DNA of 64,000 nucleotides from Roseinatronobacter monicus. Lineage in GTDB: Bacteria > Pseudomonadota > Alphaproteobacteria > Rhodobacterales > Rhodobacteraceae. Position 1 is the first letter of the stretch, and each line of letters begins with the position of its first letter. The DNA lies in contig NZ_VFPT01000001.1 of assembly GCF_006716865.1 (NCBI RefSeq), forward strand, positions 2,661,001-2,725,000, given 5' to 3'. The notes beneath the pieces were generated by a model that worked only from the letters and a program-made list of their open reading frames with translations, ran no database searches and was not told the origin of the DNA. The position numbers and the translations under genes were made by a program. Below are positions 27,428-36,339 of the stretch, one piece after another.

Positions 27428-28096
27428 TTAACCACCCACCCTTGGCAGTCCAAGCCCGAAGGCCGTTGGCCCCAAAGGTGCCAATGCCGTATCAACTGAC
27501 CCGGAAACGCAGTTGCGCATCATCAGGTCGAGCGCGGACGCCCCGCGCGGCAATGCGCGCCCGCCCGTTTGAGCGCGCCTGAAAGCAAGGACACAGGTGA
27601 TATCGCCGCCCGGACGCGCGACAGTATATGTGATGTCGCCATACTGATCGGACCGTGCAGTCAGCGCGCTGTCGGTGATATTGGAAAAAGGGCTGGGTGT
27701 GCCGCCAAATTGCGCCAGCACATCTCTGAGCACCAGACGCGTGCCGCTTGCGCTGCGCGTTGTTTGGGCGCGCAGCAGTATTGTGTTCTCTCCGGCAAAG
27801 GACGTCGTATTTGGCAAGGTGACGCGCTGCTCGGTCGCTGTGCCAAGATCACGTTCCATGACAAGCATCGCTGTGGGGACATTGATATAGGCACGCGATG
27901 GCGGAACGATGCGATATTCGTTCAGCGCCTCGGCCAGTTCTGTCGGGCTGGAATTGCTGCCTGATGATGTCATCTGACATCCAGAGAATGCAGTGACGGT
28001 CAGAAGCAATGCCCCTGCCGCTGCAATACCACGCGCTGTGTGTTTGTGCCGCGTTACCGTTGAATCCGATTTCGCAAACGTATTGTTTTCTATCAT
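27428..28096 (-). CDS. bcsN: BcsN-like cellulose biosynthesis protein, probable lipoprotein
   Basis: 222 residues from ATG 28096 with a leader ending AFSGC (Cys40), a slightly atypical lipobox, so it is probably lipid-anchored. The body includes YRIVPPSRAYINVPTAML, a conserved-looking core (LRDVLAQFGG) and LAFRRAQTGGRALPRGASALD. Position as first gene before bcsA matches bcsN of alphaproteobacterial cellulose operons. Its biochemical role is unknown in the family. The open frame up to 28153 is not needed. Confidence 0.72.
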   Translation of the reverse strand: MIENNTFAKSDSTVTRHKHTARGIAAAGALLLTVTAFSGCQMTSSGSNSSPTELAEALNEYRIVPPSRAYINVPTAMLVMERDLGTATEQRVTLPNTTSFAGENTILLRAQTTRSASGTRLVLRDVLAQFGGTPSPFSNITDSALTARSDQYGDITYTVARPGGDITCVLAFRRAQTGGRALPRGASALDLMMRNCVSGSVDTALAPLGPTAFGLGLPRVGG

Positions 28097-28529
28097 GACC
28101 TGTCCGACAGGATGCAGACCTGTTGACGCTGCGCGACTGGGCCAAGCCCACACGCGCGCCCTTGGTCAGCTATGGTCTGAAGACCACGCCTGTTCCTTGC
28201 CTCTGCCTCTGTTCCGAGCCCACTCTTTGCGGTGGATCACAGCTTTATTTTATGTCCAAAAATCGTATTTCTACACGAACGATAATACATATCGTCTCAA
28301 GATTAAGCAATCTTCTTAGGAGGGTGCGGCGAAGAGAGTACGGGGGCAAGAATGGCTCACAACCCTACCGCGACCCATCTGTGAGCCATCACACGCTCCT
28401 ATAGTGTGCCTTAAACATCATTACCACATATAGGTCGCATAAATAGGCCAACTACAAGATACCTGTGATTTTCCGGTGGCGAGGCTGTGTTGCGCAACAG
28501 CAACAAAGCCTCGCGTTTCAACCGATGGC
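28097..28529. promoter_or_regulatory. Leader/promoter region of the cellulose operon with two palindromes
   Basis: 433 bp without a convincing gene, clearly more AT-rich than its surroundings. It holds ACGAT-N7-ATCGT (28279-28295) and directly after it AAGATT-AAGC-AATCTT (28299-28314), a perfect 6-bp stem. These are candidate binding sites for a regulator of bcsN-bcsA. Near the hpf end there is also a GCGAGGCT/AGCCTCGC stem (28479-28486 with 28507-28514) without a clear T-run. Confidence 0.45.
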
Positions 28530-28847
28530 TTAGCGCCGCGCGCGCTGTTTGCCCAGCTCGCGGTCCAGAATGTTGCGCATCTTGTCAACGGCAGCGGTCA
28601 CTGCGGACTGGATCGTGTCGGCCGTGGCCGTGGCGGTGACGGGCTGACGCCCTTCAAGGCGGGCTTCGACCATGCAGCGCTTGTCATCAGGGCCGCTCTT
28701 TTCTGCATTCTGGTCTTGCAGATGCACTTCGATCCGCGTGATCGGCCCAGAGACGGCACCGAGCTTCGACTCCAGCACGGTTTCGACGAAGCGTACGACG
28801 TCTTCGCGCCCCGCGATGGTGTTGTCGGTGTTGACCTGAATCTGCAT
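28530..28847 (-). CDS. Ribosome hibernation/HPF-RaiA family protein
   Basis: 105 residues of the HPF/RaiA (sigma-54 modulation) fold: MQIQVNTDNTIAG, then VVRFVETVLESKLGAVSGPITRIEVHLQDQNAEKSG and VEARLEGRQPVTATATADTIQSAVTAAVDKMRNILDREL. These proteins bind the small ribosomal subunit in starvation. It lacks the long C-terminal dimerisation domain, so it is a short-form type. A good ribosome site (GAAAGGACAG) precedes it. It lies behind thyA and folA on the same strand. Confidence 0.82.
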   Translation of the reverse strand: MQIQVNTDNTIAGREDVVRFVETVLESKLGAVSGPITRIEVHLQDQNAEKSGPDDKRCMVEARLEGRQPVTATATADTIQSAVTAAVDKMRNILDRELGKQRARR

Positions 28848-28917
28848 GGTGTCTGTCCTTTCATAGTGTCTGAACTGGATTTATGCATTCAGACGCATGG
28901 CTGCAATCACTTGGCGC

Positions 28918-29400
28918 TTACTTGCGCAGAAATTCGTGAATGACACAGCGGGGGCCCGCGTCCCGAACAGGCAGGCGGGTGTTCAGGTGCCACTGGGCGG
29001 GGTCAAATTCGGGAAAGAACGTATCGGCACCGGGCACGTCCAGATCAACCTCGGTAATCAGAAGCCTGTGCGCCAATGGCAGAAAAGCGCGGTATATGCC
29101 TGCGCCGCCAATCGCATAATGGCGCAGATACCCTGTTGCACGCGCTTGTGCGACCGCCCCCTCCAGCGGCAGGAACAGCGCGTCGGTGCCGTCATCTGCA
29201 GGGCGCGAGGTCACTACAATGTTCAACCGGCGCGGCAATGGCCGTTTGGGCAGGCTGTCCCATGTGTTGCGCCCCATGATGATGGCACCGCCAAGGGTTT
29301 CGCGCTGGAAAAAGGCCAGATCTTCGGGGGCGTGCCACGGAATGGTGTTGTTCATGCCAATAGCGCCATTGCGCGCGCGCGCCACAATCACTGTTATCAT
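28918..29400 (-). CDS. folA: Dihydrofolate reductase
   Basis: Reduces dihydrofolate to tetrahydrofolate with NADPH, recycling the folate oxidised by thymidylate synthase. The 160 residues contain IVARARNGAIGMNNTIPWHAPEDLAFF, IMGRNTWDSLPKRPLP and the C-terminal TEVDLDVPGADTFFPEF, all typical. It begins 4 bp after the thyA stop, so the two are one operon. Confidence 0.96.
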   Translation of the reverse strand: MITVIVARARNGAIGMNNTIPWHAPEDLAFFQRETLGGAIIMGRNTWDSLPKRPLPRRLNIVVTSRPADDGTDALFLPLEGAVAQARATGYLRHYAIGGAGIYRAFLPLAHRLLITEVDLDVPGADTFFPEFDPAQWHLNTRLPVRDAGPRCVIHEFLRK

Positions 29401-29404
29401 GGCG

Positions 29405-30184
29405 CTATACCGCGACCGGGGCTTTTATCGCGGGATGCGGATCGTAGCCGTCGATGCGGAAATCCTCAAACCGGAAATCGAAAATGCTATCGACATCGCG
29501 CAGGATCTGCATGTGCGGCAGCGGCATGGGGGCGCGGGCAAGTTGGGTGCGGACCTGATCCATGTGGTTGGAATAGATATGCGCATCGCCCAACGTGTGC
29601 ACGAATGTGCCCGGCACCAGCCCTGTCACCTTGGCCAGCATCAGTTGCAGCAGCGCATAAGAGGCGATGTTAAAAGGCACCCCGAGGAACATATCGGCAG
29701 ACCGCTGATAGAGTTGCAGATGCAGCTTGCCGCCCAACACGCGCACTTGCCACAAGGTGTGACAGGGCGGCAGCGCCATATCGGGCACATCGGGCGGGTT
29801 CCATGCCGACACGATCATGCGGCGGCTGTCGGGGCTGTCAGTGATCTGGCGCAGGAGTTCGGAAATCTGGTCAACACCGCCGAAATCGCGCCACTGACGC
29901 CCGTAAACCGGACCAAGATCGCCCTCTGCATCGGCCCATTCGTTCCAGATCGAGACGCCATTTTCCTGTAGATACCGGATATTCGTGTCACCCGACAGAA
30001 ACCACAGCAATTCATGGATGATGGATTTCAGATGCACGCGTTTGGTGGTGACAAGCGGGAACCCGTCGGCCAGATCATAGCGCATCTGCATCCCGAACAC
30101 CGACAGGGTGCCGGTGCCGGTGCGGTCATCTGACGGCACTCCGTGATCCAGAATATGCTGCAATCCGTCCAGATACTGTTTCAT
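29405..30184 (-). CDS. thyA: Thymidylate synthase
   Basis: Methylates dUMP to dTMP using methylene-tetrahydrofolate. The 259 residues include DRTGTGT (21-27), the catalytic Cys141 in [26 protein letters not shown] and GDAHIYSNH near the C-terminus. Length is that of the short E. coli-like form. First gene of thyA-folA-hpf, divergent from a VOC-family gene. Confidence 0.97.
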   Translation of the reverse strand: MKQYLDGLQHILDHGVPSDDRTGTGTLSVFGMQMRYDLADGFPLVTTKRVHLKSIIHELLWFLSGDTNIRYLQENGVSIWNEWADAEGDLGPVYGRQWRDFGGVDQISELLRQITDSPDSRRMIVSAWNPPDVPDMALPPCHTLWQVRVLGGKLHLQLYQRSADMFLGVPFNIASYALLQLMLAKVTGLVPGTFVHTLGDAHIYSNHMDQVRTQLARAPMPLPHMQILRDVDSIFDFRFEDFRIDGYDPHPAIKAPVAV

Positions 30185-30303
30185 TGCGCCCTTAACCTAC
30201 CAGATGAAGTGGGGCGCAGCATAAGCTGGATAGGATTGATTCTGAAACCCCCATTGCACCGCGCGGGGGGACTGTTATCTTCATGTGAAAAGGGAGATTG
30301 AAC

Positions 30304-30726
30304 ATGCGCTATCTGCACACAATGGTTCGGGTCAAGGATCTGGACACCTCGATCGCATTCTACAAACTGCTCGGCCTGACCGAGATACGCCGCAACGAGT
30401 CCAAGGCGGGCCGGTTCACGCTGGTGTTCATGGCCCCGCCAGACCAGCCGGAATGCCCGGTTGAGTTGACCTATAACTGGGACGGTGATGATGGACTGCC
30501 ATCTGACAGCCGCCATTTCGGGCATCTGGCCTATGCTGTCGATGACATTTACGCGAAATGTGCGGAATTGCAGGCCGCAGGCGTCACCATCAACCGGCCC
30601 CCGCGGGACGGGCGTATGGCCTTTGTGCGCTCGCCTGACAATATCTCGATCGAGCTGCTGCAAGCCGGTGATGCCCTTCCCCCGCAAGAGCCTTGGGCAA
30701 GTATGGAGAGCACCGGACATTGGTGA
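30304..30726 (+). CDS. gloA: Glyoxalase I/VOC-family protein (lactoylglutathione lyase-like)
   Basis: 140 residues with the two beta-alpha-beta-beta-beta modules of glyoxalase I. The four metal ligands expected for the enzyme are visible: His in YLHTM, Glu in VELTYNW, His in FGHLAYAV and Glu in SIELLQ. Glyoxalase I converts the methylglyoxal-glutathione adduct to lactoylglutathione. ATG 30304 follows AAGGGAGA; the TTG at 30298 is a weaker choice. A strong terminator follows the stop. Confidence 0.85.
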   Translation: MRYLHTMVRVKDLDTSIAFYKLLGLTEIRRNESKAGRFTLVFMAPPDQPECPVELTYNWDGDDGLPSDSRHFGHLAYAVDDIYAKCAELQAAGVTINRPPRDGRMAFVRSPDNISIELLQAGDALPPQEPWASMESTGHW

Positions 30727-30788
30727 GCCCGCGCCGCATTTGACGCTGACTGGCTAAAACACCGATTCGCGCGGCGCGGTGCAAATGG

Positions 30789-30818
30789 GGCGTGACTGTG
30801 CGTGACAGTCACGCCTTT
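30789..30818 (+). terminator. Terminator after the glyoxalase gene
   Basis: Perfect 11-bp stem (GGCGTGACTGT / ACAGTCACGCC) with a 5-base loop, followed by TTT. It lies 62 bp after the upstream stop. Confidence 0.65.
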
Positions 30819-30828
30819 ACTGCGCACG

Positions 30829-30866
30829 TTGGAAACAAAACATGCCGCGCCGTGCATTGTTTCCAA
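30829..30866. other. Perfect 10-bp inverted repeat upstream of the rhomboid gene
   Basis: TTGGAAACAA (30829-30838) and TTGTTTCCAA (30857-30866) flank 18 bases. It has no T-run and could be a regulator site or mRNA hairpin. The whole 30727-31076 gap is about 350 bp, AT-rich towards its end, and shows no convincing gene besides this and the terminator before it. Confidence 0.5.
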
Positions 30867-31076
30867 ACGCAGGACAAAAACTGGGAAAAATTGTCAGGAA
30901 AGCGGCAATGGTTTGACATGGTCCATAAAGATGCTGCCATCTATTTTCATCATGGTTTTTATGTAAATTTATCGAAGCTTTTATTCGCCAGACTTTTTGC
31001 GATTGAGAGCGACACCCGACTGTATGCGGCTGAAGTCACGCCGGCAAAGACCATTCAAAGGACGGATTGCCCCCTT

Positions 31077-31814
31077 ATGAAACTTGTCTCACGCCGCAAG
31101 AGCAGCACTCCAGCAAGCCCGAAGCACTTGCATCAGGTTGACGAGAGTGTCAAAGCCGCATTCATGGGGCCACGACATATTACCTTGCCAACACACGCCA
31201 ACGCGCGGGCCGTCATCTGGGTCGTTGGGCTGACATGCCTTGCAGAGGTTGTGCTGACGCTGGCCGAAGCGGCGGGTTTGGGCGGGCTGGCGTTGCGGCG
31301 CACATTCCTGTTGCACGGCGCGTTCTGGAACGGGCTGTTGGCAGGCTGGGAGCCTATGTATCCGTTCCAGCGCGAGGCTATGTTTGTCACTTATGCCCTG
31401 CTGCATGGCGGATTGTTGCATCTGATCGGCAATATGGTGGCGGTGCTGGCCCTTGGCGGCATTGCCGTGGCGCGGATCGGGCAAAAAGGGTTTATCCTGC
31501 TTTACGCCATCTCGGCCATCGGTGGCGGCGTCGGGTTTGCCTTGCTGTCAAACAGCGAGACGCCAATGGTGGGCGCGTCCGGTGCGGTCTTTGGGTTGAT
31601 CGGCGCTTGGAAGTTCTGGGAATGGCAGATGCGCCAGCATCTTGGCAGCCCCATGCGGCCCCTGTGGCAATTCATGCTGGGGCTGGTGTTGCTGAACCTT
31701 GTCTTATGGCTGGCTTTGTCCGGTCTGCTGGCATGGGAAGCGCATCTTGGTGGCTTTGTGGCCGGTGTACTGTTTGCGGCCATCGTCACCCCAAGCCTGC
31801 GCTACCGGGTCTAG
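31077..31814 (+). CDS. Rhomboid-family intramembrane serine protease
   Basis: About 245 residues with six predicted membrane spans. The family motifs are seen: HGGLLHLIGNM (the His/Asn of helix 2), the catalytic Ser in GASGAVFGL, and the catalytic His in AHLGGFVAG. Rhomboids cleave membrane proteins within the bilayer. The frame is open to 30792 but the extra N-terminus falls in AT-rich intergenic sequence and looks unlike protein; ATG 31077 is preferred, and a later ATG (MGPRH) is possible. It is convergent with tpiA, 2 bp apart. Confidence 0.88.
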   Translation: MKLVSRRKSSTPASPKHLHQVDESVKAAFMGPRHITLPTHANARAVIWVVGLTCLAEVVLTLAEAAGLGGLALRRTFLLHGAFWNGLLAGWEPMYPFQREAMFVTYALLHGGLLHLIGNMVAVLALGGIAVARIGQKGFILLYAISAIGGGVGFALLSNSETPMVGASGAVFGLIGAWKFWEWQMRQHLGSPMRPLWQFMLGLVLLNLVLWLALSGLLAWEAHLGGFVAGVLFAAIVTPSLRYRV

Positions 31815-31816
31815 GG

Positions 31817-32551
31817 TCAGGCCGCCTCCAACGCGGCGATGATCGCGCCGAAATCCACCGCTTTCAGCGATGCCCCGCCAACCAGCGCACCATCGACATT
31901 GGCAATGGCGAATATCTCGGCGGCATTGCCGGGCTTGACCGACCCCCCATAGAGCAACGAGATCGCCTGATCCGGCAGGTTCGCGCGCAAGGCATCATGC
32001 ACTTCGGTGATCTGTTCCAGCGTCGGCGTGCGCCCTGTGCCAATGGCCCAGACAGGCTCATACGCAATAACGGTATTGGCCGAGGTGGCCTCGTCGGGCA
32101 GGGATTGCGCCAGTTGGCTGAGCACCACATCCAGCGTCTGGCCCGCGTCGCGCTGGGATTCAGTCTCGCCTATGCAGATGATGGCGACAAGCCCTGCTGC
32201 GTGGGCGGCGGCGGCCTTCGCGGCCACCTGCGCTGACGTCTCGGCATGGTCGGCGCGGCGTTCGGAATGGCCCAGAATAACTTGTCGCGCGCCTGCATCG
32301 GCCAGCATTTGCGCAGAAATGTCGCCTGTATGTGCGCCTGTGGTCTGCGCATGGCAGTCCTGCCCGCCAACCATCACGGCACTGCCGCTTAGCGCGTCGG
32401 CCATAGCGCATACGAGCGTGGCCGGGGGACACAGAAGGATACCGCATTTGGCGTCAGGAAAACCGGCTGCCAAGGCGCGCGCTTCATCAAGATCGGCGCG
32501 CAGACCGTTCATTTTCCAGTTTCCGGTAGCGAGTTTGCAAGCATGCGACAT
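31817..32551 (-). CDS. tpiA: Triosephosphate isomerase
   Basis: Interconverts dihydroxyacetone phosphate and glyceraldehyde 3-phosphate. In 244 residues: GNWKMN with the substrate-binding Lys, the catalytic His in LGHSERR, the catalytic Glu in [11 protein letters not shown], and the phosphate-binding LYGGSV. A strong AAGGAG ribosome site precedes ATG 32551. Confidence 0.97.
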   Translation of the reverse strand: MSHACKLATGNWKMNGLRADLDEARALAAGFPDAKCGILLCPPATLVCAMADALSGSAVMVGGQDCHAQTTGAHTGDISAQMLADAGARQVILGHSERRADHAETSAQVAAKAAAAHAAGLVAIICIGETESQRDAGQTLDVVLSQLAQSLPDEATSANTVIAYEPVWAIGTGRTPTLEQITEVHDALRANLPDQAISLLYGGSVKPGNAAEIFAIANVDGALVGGASLKAVDFGAIIAALEAA

Positions 32552-32602
32552 GGCAATATCTCCTTTTTAACCAGAGATACGCGCCCTGCGCGCGCGATGC
32601 AA

Positions 32603-32995
32603 TCAGCCGGTTGCCTTGGCCTGGCCCATACGGGCCGTCAATGTCTCGACATCATCAAACTTGATGGATTCGCCGCATCCGCAGGCTTCGGTCACGTTCG
32701 GGTTGCGGAATTTGAAGGCACTTTCGATCAATCCCATTTCATAATCAATTTCGGTGCCGAACAGGAACATCTGCGCCATTGGCGCGATGATGACGCAGGC
32801 ATCGTCCTGCACCACCAGTTCTTCATGCTCCTGCACCTCCTGCGCGGTCTCCATGGTGTATTCCATGCCCGCACAGCCGCCTTTCTTGACACCCACGCGT
32901 AATCCCTTCGCGCCCTCGCGCTCCATCAGGCGGCGGATCTGGCGCACGGCAGCCGGCGTCAGTGTCACAGGGGATTTTCCGGGTATTCCAAACAT
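32603..32995 (-). CDS. A-type iron-sulfur carrier (IscA/SufA/ErpA family)
   Basis: 130 residues with the three ligand cysteines of A-type carriers: Cys41 (GGCAGM) and Cys105/Cys107 (CGCGES). They bind and deliver Fe-S clusters to target proteins. The start is at 32995 (MFGIPGK), 4 bp after the stop of the acetyltransferase gene. Together with the sufT gene two positions upstream it suggests a small Fe-S maturation operon. Confidence 0.9.
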   Translation of the reverse strand: MFGIPGKSPVTLTPAAVRQIRRLMEREGAKGLRVGVKKGGCAGMEYTMETAQEVQEHEELVVQDDACVIIAPMAQMFLFGTEIDYEMGLIESAFKFRNPNVTEACGCGESIKFDDVETLTARMGQAKATG

Positions 32996-32999
32996 TATC

Positions 33000-33569
33000 T
33001 TATCCTTGTCCGTCAGTCTTTGGCAACATGCGCGCAGGGGTGCCCGCAACTGTTGCGCCTACGCCCACATCGCGGGTGACAACCGCCCCCGCCGCAATGA
33101 TCGCGCCGTCACCGATGGTGACACCGGGTAGTATGATCGCACCACCACCGATCCAGACATCTGCGCCAATGGTGATCGCGCGCCCCCACTCTTCGCCCAA
33201 TGCGCGGCGGGCCGGGTCGCGCGGATGATCCGCAGTCAGGATCTGCACATTCGGTCCGATCTGGGTGCGTGCACCGATGCGCACCTCGCAAACATCGAGG
33301 ATCACGCAGTTGAAATTCACAAAACAGCCCGCGTCGAAATGAATATGCTTGCCATAATCGACATGAAAGGGGGCGCGGATGATGGCGTCATTCCATGTGC
33401 CCAACAACTCGCGCATCAACTCTGCGCGCACATCCTCGCCGTCAATCGTCTGGTTATAGGCCCGCATCAGACGCTGTGCGCGGCGCCGGATCGTGACCAG
33501 TTCAGCCGCGCCCGGATCATAGGGCGCGCCTGCAAGCATCTTGTCGCGCTCCGACACGCGGCCATCCAT
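33000..33569 (-). CDS. Sugar O-acetyltransferase (maltose/galactoside acetyltransferase type)
   Basis: 189 residues starting [19 protein letters not shown], the N-terminal helix region of Maa/LacA enzymes, then a left-handed beta-helix of hexapeptide repeats ([52 protein letters not shown]). The catalytic His is in the TADHPRD segment. It acetylates a sugar with acetyl-CoA; the acceptor is unknown. The start overlaps the sufT stop (TAATG), so it is translationally coupled to it. Confidence 0.88.
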   Translation of the reverse strand: MDGRVSERDKMLAGAPYDPGAAELVTIRRRAQRLMRAYNQTIDGEDVRAELMRELLGTWNDAIIRAPFHVDYGKHIHFDAGCFVNFNCVILDVCEVRIGARTQIGPNVQILTADHPRDPARRALGEEWGRAITIGADVWIGGGAIILPGVTIGDGAIIAAGAVVTRDVGVGATVAGTPARMLPKTDGQG

Positions 33570-33925
33570 TACATGAACCCCAGTTCCAGCCGTGCTTCGT
33601 CCGACATCATGTCCATGCCCCATTGCGGGTCAAAGGTCATTTCAACATCCACCGATTGCACACCGGGCACCGCACTCATGGCATCCGACACCCAGCCCGG
33701 CATTTCGCCCGCGACAGGGCAGCCAGGGGCTGTCAGCGTCATGATGACATTGACCTTGCCCTCATCTTCCACGGTGATCGTGTAGATCAGGCCCAGATCA
33801 TAGATATTCACCGGGATTTCAGGGTCATAGACAGTCTTGCACGCCTCGACCAGCGGCTCGTACAGCGGGTGCTCCGTGCTGGAGGGCTTGATCAGCAGAT
33901 CGCCTTCGTTTTGTTCAGTGCTCAT
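33569..33925 (-). CDS. sufT: SufT/MIP18-family Fe-S assembly protein
   Basis: 118 residues of the DUF59 (PaaD/SufT) family: [25 protein letters not shown] with the conserved Cys, and [26 protein letters not shown]. SufT helps mature Fe-S proteins. ATG 33925 follows AAGGGG; a GTG at 33931 is the alternative. It heads a run with the acetyltransferase and the A-type carrier. Confidence 0.9.
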   Translation of the reverse strand: MSTEQNEGDLLIKPSSTEHPLYEPLVEACKTVYDPEIPVNIYDLGLIYTITVEDEGKVNVIMTLTAPGCPVAGEMPGWVSDAMSAVPGVQSVDVEMTFDPQWGMDMMSDEARLELGFM

Positions 33926-34025
33926 GCGCACCCCTTCCGCATAAATGGGCGCGGGGCTTAGGTTCCCGCTATACCTGACCAGTTATATAAGAAAAGATCG
34001 GCGCGCGTCCAGTCCAGTCGCTTGG

Positions 34026-35330
34026 TTACAACACGTAGCGGCTCAGGTCAGCAGATCGTGACAGATCGCCCAAGTTCGTCTCGACATAATCTGCATCGAC
34101 GACAACCGTCTCGCCGCTTCGGTCTGGCGCATGAAACGACAATTCCTCGAACACGCGCTCCATCACGGTATAAAGCCTGCGCGCGCCAATGTTCTCGACC
34201 GACTGGTTCACATCGGCGGCGATCTTGGCGAGGGCGGCGATTCCGTCTTCGGTAAAGCTGACCTCCAGCCCCTCGGTCCCCAGCAGGGCCGTGTATTGGC
34301 GTGTCAGTGCGTTGTCCGTCTCGGTCAGGATGCGCACGAAATCCCCCTCGGTCAGGGCGCGCAATTCCACGCGAATGGGCAAACGGCCCTGCAATTCGGG
34401 CAAAAGGTCCGAAGGTTTGGCAATATGAAAGGCACCGCTTGCGATGAACAGAATATGATCGGTCTTGACCGGCCCATGTTTGGTGCTGACGGTCGTGCCC
34501 TCGATCAGCGGCAGCAGATCGCGCTGCACCCCTTCGCGGCTGACATCCCCGCCCCGCATTTCGGACCGGGCACAGACCTTGTCGATCTCGTCCAGAAAGA
34601 CGATGCCGTTTTGCTCGACCGCCTCTAGGGCGGCAGCCTTGACGGCCTCATCATCCAGCAGCTTGTCAGCTTCCTCGGCCACCAGCAGATCATGGCTTTC
34701 CTGCACGGTGACCTTCTTGCGCATGGTGCGCCCGCCCATCGCCTTGCCGAATAACTCGCCCAGATTCATCATCTGCCCGCCCTGCTGGCCGGGCATGTCG
34801 AACATGGCCCCCATCGGGTTGGAGGTATCTGCAATCTCGATCTCGATCACCGTATCGTCCAACTCGCCCGCCAGCAGCTTGCGGCGGAACATCTCGCGCG
34901 TGCCTTCGCGCGCGCCCTCGCCTGCGATGGCCGCAATCACTCGGTCTTCGGCGGCTTGTAGCGCGCGGGCTTTCACATCCTCGCGCATCTGCGCGCGGGT
35001 CATCACGATGGAGCTGTCCACCAGATCGCGGATGATCTGCTCGACATCGCGGCCGACATAGCCCACTTCAGTGAATTTCGTGGCCTCAACCTTCAGAAAC
35101 GGCGCGCGCGCCAGCTTTGCCAGACGGCGGCTGATTTCGGTCTTGCCCACACCTGTGGGGCCGATCATCAGGATGTTCTTTGGGTAAACCTCTTCCTGCA
35201 AATCGGCAGGCAATTGCTTGCGCCGCCAACGGTTGCGCAGGGCCACCGCCACGGCGCGCTTGGCGTCCTTCTGGCCGATGATGAAACGGTCAAGCTCCGA
35301 GACTATCTCGCGCGGGGTCAGGTCGGTCAT
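34026..35330 (-). CDS. hslU: ATP-dependent protease ATPase subunit HslU
   Basis: AAA+ unfoldase that feeds substrates to the HslV peptidase. In 434 residues: Walker [10 protein letters not shown], the GYVGRDVE pore loop, the long intermediate domain, Walker [11 protein letters not shown], and the C-terminal SADLSRYVL tail that docks into HslV. The start overlaps the hslV stop as ATGA. Confidence 0.97.
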   Translation of the reverse strand: MTDLTPREIVSELDRFIIGQKDAKRAVAVALRNRWRRKQLPADLQEEVYPKNILMIGPTGVGKTEISRRLAKLARAPFLKVEATKFTEVGYVGRDVEQIIRDLVDSSIVMTRAQMREDVKARALQAAEDRVIAAIAGEGAREGTREMFRRKLLAGELDDTVIEIEIADTSNPMGAMFDMPGQQGGQMMNLGELFGKAMGGRTMRKKVTVQESHDLLVAEEADKLLDDEAVKAAALEAVEQNGIVFLDEIDKVCARSEMRGGDVSREGVQRDLLPLIEGTTVSTKHGPVKTDHILFIASGAFHIAKPSDLLPELQGRLPIRVELRALTEGDFVRILTETDNALTRQYTALLGTEGLEVSFTEDGIAALAKIAADVNQSVENIGARRLYTVMERVFEELSFHAPDRSGETVVVDADYVETNLGDLSRSADLSRYVL

Positions 35331-35878
35331 GCGCTGATCTTCTCCACTGTCAGGTTGCCATTGGTGTAGACACAGATATCCGCCGCAATCGCCATTGCGC
35401 GCCGCGCCACATCCTCGGCAGAAAACTCTGTTTCCATCAAGCCGCGTGCGGCGGCCAGCGCGAAATTCCCGCCCGATCCAATGGCTGCGACATCATGTTC
35501 CGGTTCCAGCACATCGCCTGCGCCGGTGATCACGAACATGTCGCGCCCGTCGCTGACAATCAGCATCGCTTCCAGCTTTTGCAGATATTTGTCGGTGCGC
35601 CAGTCTTTCGCCAACTCAACGCTGGCCCGCGCCAACTGGCCGGGGGTGGATTCCAGCTTCGCTTCCAGCCGCTCCAGCAGCGTGAACGCATCGGCGGTCG
35701 AGCCTGCAAAGCCTGCGACAACATCAGATCCGCCGGGCGACAGCCTGCGCACCTTGCGCGCAGACCCTTTGATGACAGTCTGGCCCAGACTGACCTGCCC
35801 GTCCCCTGCCACCACAACTTCGCCGCCACGGCGCACAGCAATGATGGTTGTGCCGTGCCATCCGGGAAATTCGCTCAT
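35327..35878 (-). CDS. hslV: ATP-dependent protease subunit HslV
   Basis: Proteasome-like threonine peptidase of 183 residues. The motif [13 protein letters not shown] places the mature N-terminal Thr after a 9-residue propeptide. [24 protein letters not shown] and [14 protein letters not shown] are family-typical. The start is ATG 35878 (MSEFPGW); the frame upstream is not needed. It precedes hslU. Confidence 0.96.
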   Translation of the reverse strand: MSEFPGWHGTTIIAVRRGGEVVVAGDGQVSLGQTVIKGSARKVRRLSPGGSDVVAGFAGSTADAFTLLERLEAKLESTPGQLARASVELAKDWRTDKYLQKLEAMLIVSDGRDMFVITGAGDVLEPEHDVAAIGSGGNFALAAARGLMETEFSAEDVARRAMAIAADICVYTNGNLTVEKISA

Positions 35879-35982
35879 CGCGCCCTCATTTTCTTGCCAG
35901 AAATACTCCCGCCGGAGGCGCATCTTTCAGCATGCACCCCCACTGGGGATTTGGGCGCGACCGGGGCCGCGCCCTGTCAGGC

Positions 35983-36303
35983 TTACACTGCGCCTTCGAT
36001 CCAGCTTTGCAGTGCGGATTTGGGGGCAGCGCCTGTCTTGTTCGACACAACCTGCCCGTCCTTGAACAAAAACAGCGCCGGAATGCCGCGAATGCCCATC
36101 GAGGCGGCGGTGTTGGGGTTTTCGTCCACATTCACCTTGGCGATCTTGATGCGGCCGTCAAATTCGGCGGCGAGTTCTTCCAGTGCCGGGCCGATCTGCT
36201 TGCAGGGGCCGCACCATTCGGCCCAGAAATCCACCACGACGGGAATGTCGGACTGGCGCACTTCGGCATCAAAGGTGGCATCGGTAACAGCTATTGTGGG
36301 CAT
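35983..36303 (-). CDS. trxA: Thioredoxin
   Basis: 106-residue thioredoxin with the active-site WCGPCK (Cys31, Cys34) and the cis-proline segment [11 protein letters not shown]. It reduces protein disulfides in the cytoplasm. ATG 36303 follows GGAGAGG at ideal spacing. It sits 36 bp behind addA, the order common in Rhodobacterales. Confidence 0.96.
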   Translation of the reverse strand: MPTIAVTDATFDAEVRQSDIPVVVDFWAEWCGPCKQIGPALEELAAEFDGRIKIAKVNVDENPNTAASMGIRGIPALFLFKDGQVVSNKTGAAPKSALQSWIEGAV

Positions 36304-36339
36304 CGGCCTCTCCAATCTGGGTTTGGGTTCATGGTCTAA

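Noticed and set aside
28123..28404. 93-residue frame upstream of the bcs operon
   Set aside because: It overlaps the bcsN leader and AT-rich regulatory sequence, with no ribosome site or domain.
30792..31076. N-terminal extension of the rhomboid frame
   Set aside because: It starts inside a terminator hairpin, crosses AT-rich sequence with an inverted repeat, and adds nothing family-like.
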